A DNA stretch of 5,308 nucleotides from the NCBI GenBank assembly GCA_937876275.1, contig CALFIA010000046.1, positions 1-5,308 of the forward strand, read 5' to 3'. Every line of letters starts with the position of its first letter. Positions within the stretch are counted from its first letter, which is position 1. The notes below the pieces were generated by a model. The model searched no databases. It was not told the DNA's origin and saw only the letters and a list, made by a program, of their open reading frames with translations. The stretch is from an uncultured Actinomycetes bacterium. Lineage in GTDB: Bacteria; Actinomycetota; Actinomycetes; S36-B12. The position numbers and the translations under genes were made by a program. Below, piece by piece: positions 4,295-5,308 of this stretch.

Positions 4295-5062
4295 GTGTTC
4301 GCCCTGGGCGGCGTTGGCTTCGAGATCCCGACAGATCTGGCCTATGAGGCGCTGGAGCAAGAGCGCAAGTCCGCAGGAATTGACGGCACCGTTGCTGATG
4401 CGGGCGTGATGGGTCAGCTGCTCGCCGAGCGGCCTTCACTTGGCGAGCGACTTACGTGGCTGCTGGAAGAGAACGGCAATCCGATCTATGCGCTGGAGCC
4501 GAAAGGCCCCTTGGCCGCGGAAATCTACGGGAATTTCGCGGAGATCCTCACCGCGCAGGTCATTGGTGAGGTTGACACCGTCTCTATCCCCGGTCTTCGC
4601 GTTGGTGCAATGCGCACACTACGTGAGGGTACGCCCGTGCCCAGAGTCGAGATGGAAGTCTTGCGCGGGCTCTATGCCTGGACTTTGGAATCGAGCGTGA
4701 CTCGCACCAATCTCGGTGCCGATGCCGAAGCGATACTGCTGAGCATGCTCGAGGCGATCCAACAAGAGGCGAGGAATGAGGGAGTCGGCGGCCCAGCGCG
4801 CACCCTAAATTACCTCACGGCGAACCCTGTGCAACTGGCGATGTCAGCCCTGAGTGCTCAGCGTGCAGGATTCACCTTCGGCGATTTCGGCATCGTTCGA
4901 AGTACCTTCAGTCGTCCGAACTCTGAATGCTGGGATATCACGCTTCGATTCATCGATGATGACGATGAATTCCGGGCGGGGCTCCTTCATCGCCATACCG
5001 TGGATGTGGCCGACATCTTGCCGGTCACCGTTGGTCAAATGAAGGCCTGGCGGGCGCTGTGA
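4295..5062 (+). CDS. Orphan protein resembling the PatG C-terminal region
   Basis: This 255-residue protein resembles, from memory, the C-terminal region of PatG-family cyanobactin maturation proteases. Shared landmarks are the opening VFALGGVGFE (PatG-like YALGxxGYD), LTWLLEENGNPIYALEPKGPLAAEIY (53-78), VSIPGLRVG (96-104), RGLYAW (124-129), NYLTANPVQLAMSAL, SECWDITLRFID and a DVADILPVTVGQMKAW ending. The subtilisin domain is absent, and a divergent gene lies upstream, so it is not simply cut by the window. In PatG this region's role is poorly defined. GTG at 4295 is the only usual start after an in-frame TAG (4271), has no ribosome site, and falls inside the homology. A one-base shift near 4294 would join it to an ATG at 4264 encoding MPVEDLPKPP. 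It may be frameshifted or a remnant; the function here is unknown. Confidence 0.75.
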   Translation: MFALGGVGFEIPTDLAYEALEQERKSAGIDGTVADAGVMGQLLAERPSLGERLTWLLEENGNPIYALEPKGPLAAEIYGNFAEILTAQVIGEVDTVSIPGLRVGAMRTLREGTPVPRVEMEVLRGLYAWTLESSVTRTNLGADAEAILLSMLEAIQQEARNEGVGGPARTLNYLTANPVQLAMSALSAQRAGFTFGDFGIVRSTFSRPNSECWDITLRFIDDDDEFRAGLLHRHTVDVADILPVTVGQMKAWRAL

Positions 5063-5243
5063 GACCCGTGGGTTGCACTCGACGTTTGTCACGTCACTCG
5101 GTTTCGACCACCGTGCGTGTCTAAAAGTGAATTCTTGAATATGCAAAGTTTTCTGACGCACATCGACATTACTAAATAGATTAATTCTCTATATAGGTGT
5201 AAGGTCACGTCTTAAGTGCAGGAAAAACGCGAGAGGACCAAAA
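5063..5243. other. AT-rich intergenic region with a likely promoter
   Basis: This stretch follows the PatG-like gene and precedes the truncated last gene. Bases 5169..5196 are strikingly AT-rich for the window and contain TATATA (5190..5195) within the palindrome CTATATAG, a reasonable -10 for the next gene. No well-spaced -35 is evident; TCGACA at 5163 is 21 bases away. No convincing terminator hairpin is seen after the PatG-like gene. Confidence 0.4.
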
Positions 5244-5289
5244 ATGCAGCTCAGTCGCAATTCCCGCCGAGGTAAGTGGGCGGCGGGCA
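5244..5289 (+). CDS. 5' end of a truncated gene
   Basis: An ATG at 5244 is preceded by GAGAGG (5231..5236) at an ideal 7-base spacing, the best ribosome binding site on the right side. It encodes MQLSRNSRRGKWAAG before the insert ends at the adapter. The basic start (R5, R8, R9, K11) followed by small residues suggests the beginning of a signal peptide or membrane segment, but 15 residues are too few to identify a family. Confidence 0.6.
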
Positions 5290-5308
5290 AGATCGGAAGA
5301 GCACACGT
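5290..5308 (+). other. Illumina adapter read-through (artefact)
   Basis: AGATCGGAAGAGCACACGT is the start of the Illumina TruSeq adapter read into from the insert. It ends the biological sequence at 5289 and interrupts the last gene artificially. A matching adapter at the left end shows that the whole record is one library fragment with both adapters untrimmed. Confidence 0.97.

Noticed and set aside
4117..4347. A separate 76-codon gene on the plus strand
   Set aside because: Most of it is AT-rich intergenic sequence without a ribosome site. Only the section from the ATG at 4264 is of interest, as a possible frameshifted start of the PatG-like gene.
5090..5120. Terminator after the PatG-like gene (CGGT...ACCG pairing)
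   Set aside because: The stem is only 4 bp with a large loop and no T tract.
4844..5161. Minus-strand open frame of 105 codons
   Set aside because: It is antisense to the conserved end of the PatG-like gene and shows no domain or start signal.

Overview
The window is one cloned or barcoded fragment: its first 32 bases and last 19 bases match Illumina TruSeq adapter sequence, so both ends are library artefacts and only about 33..5289 is biological. The DNA is moderately GC-rich with local AT-rich intergenic patches. Two toxin-antitoxin operons appear to begin with leaderless GTG codons placed the same distance after a promoter. Together with the protein styles, this suggests a high-GC environmental bacterium, possibly an actinobacterium. 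The lipoprotein resembles types I associate with freshwater Betaproteobacteria, so the phylum is not settled.

Left part (33..1703), plus strand: two type II toxin-antitoxin modules in tandem. The first is higB-higA (RelE-fold mRNA interferase and XRE antitoxin). The second is a Phd/YefM-family antitoxin with a VapC-type PIN RNase. Each promoter carries an inverted repeat that looks like an autoregulatory operator. The 3' end of vapC and the 68 bases after it are a second, degraded copy of the higB-higA junction (79 of 88 bases identical to 401..488). VapC therefore ends in the same EIVDYH tail as HigB and is followed by a dead higA stump. This looks like a recombination scar from exchange of toxin-antitoxin modules.

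Middle part (1704..4097), minus strand: an exported seven-bladed beta-propeller protein with a Trp/Cys-containing C-terminal module, followed after a short gap by a lipoprotein with a clear lipobox and a Ser/Ala/Thr linker. A strong sigma70-type promoter (TTGACA-N17-TTTAAT, 4069..4097) precedes the propeller gene. The two probably act together at the cell surface, but their function is unknown.

Right part (4098..5289), plus strand: a free-standing protein that resembles, from memory, the C-terminal region of PatG-family cyanobactin maturation proteases. It lacks the subtilisin domain, and no other cyanobactin gene is visible. Its 5' end may be frameshifted. After an AT-rich gap, a strong ribosome binding site starts a gene cut off by the fragment end after 15 codons.

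Nothing here is a proven new system. The best leads are the toxin-antitoxin exchange scar, the paired leaderless palindromic promoters, and the orphan PatG C-terminal protein.
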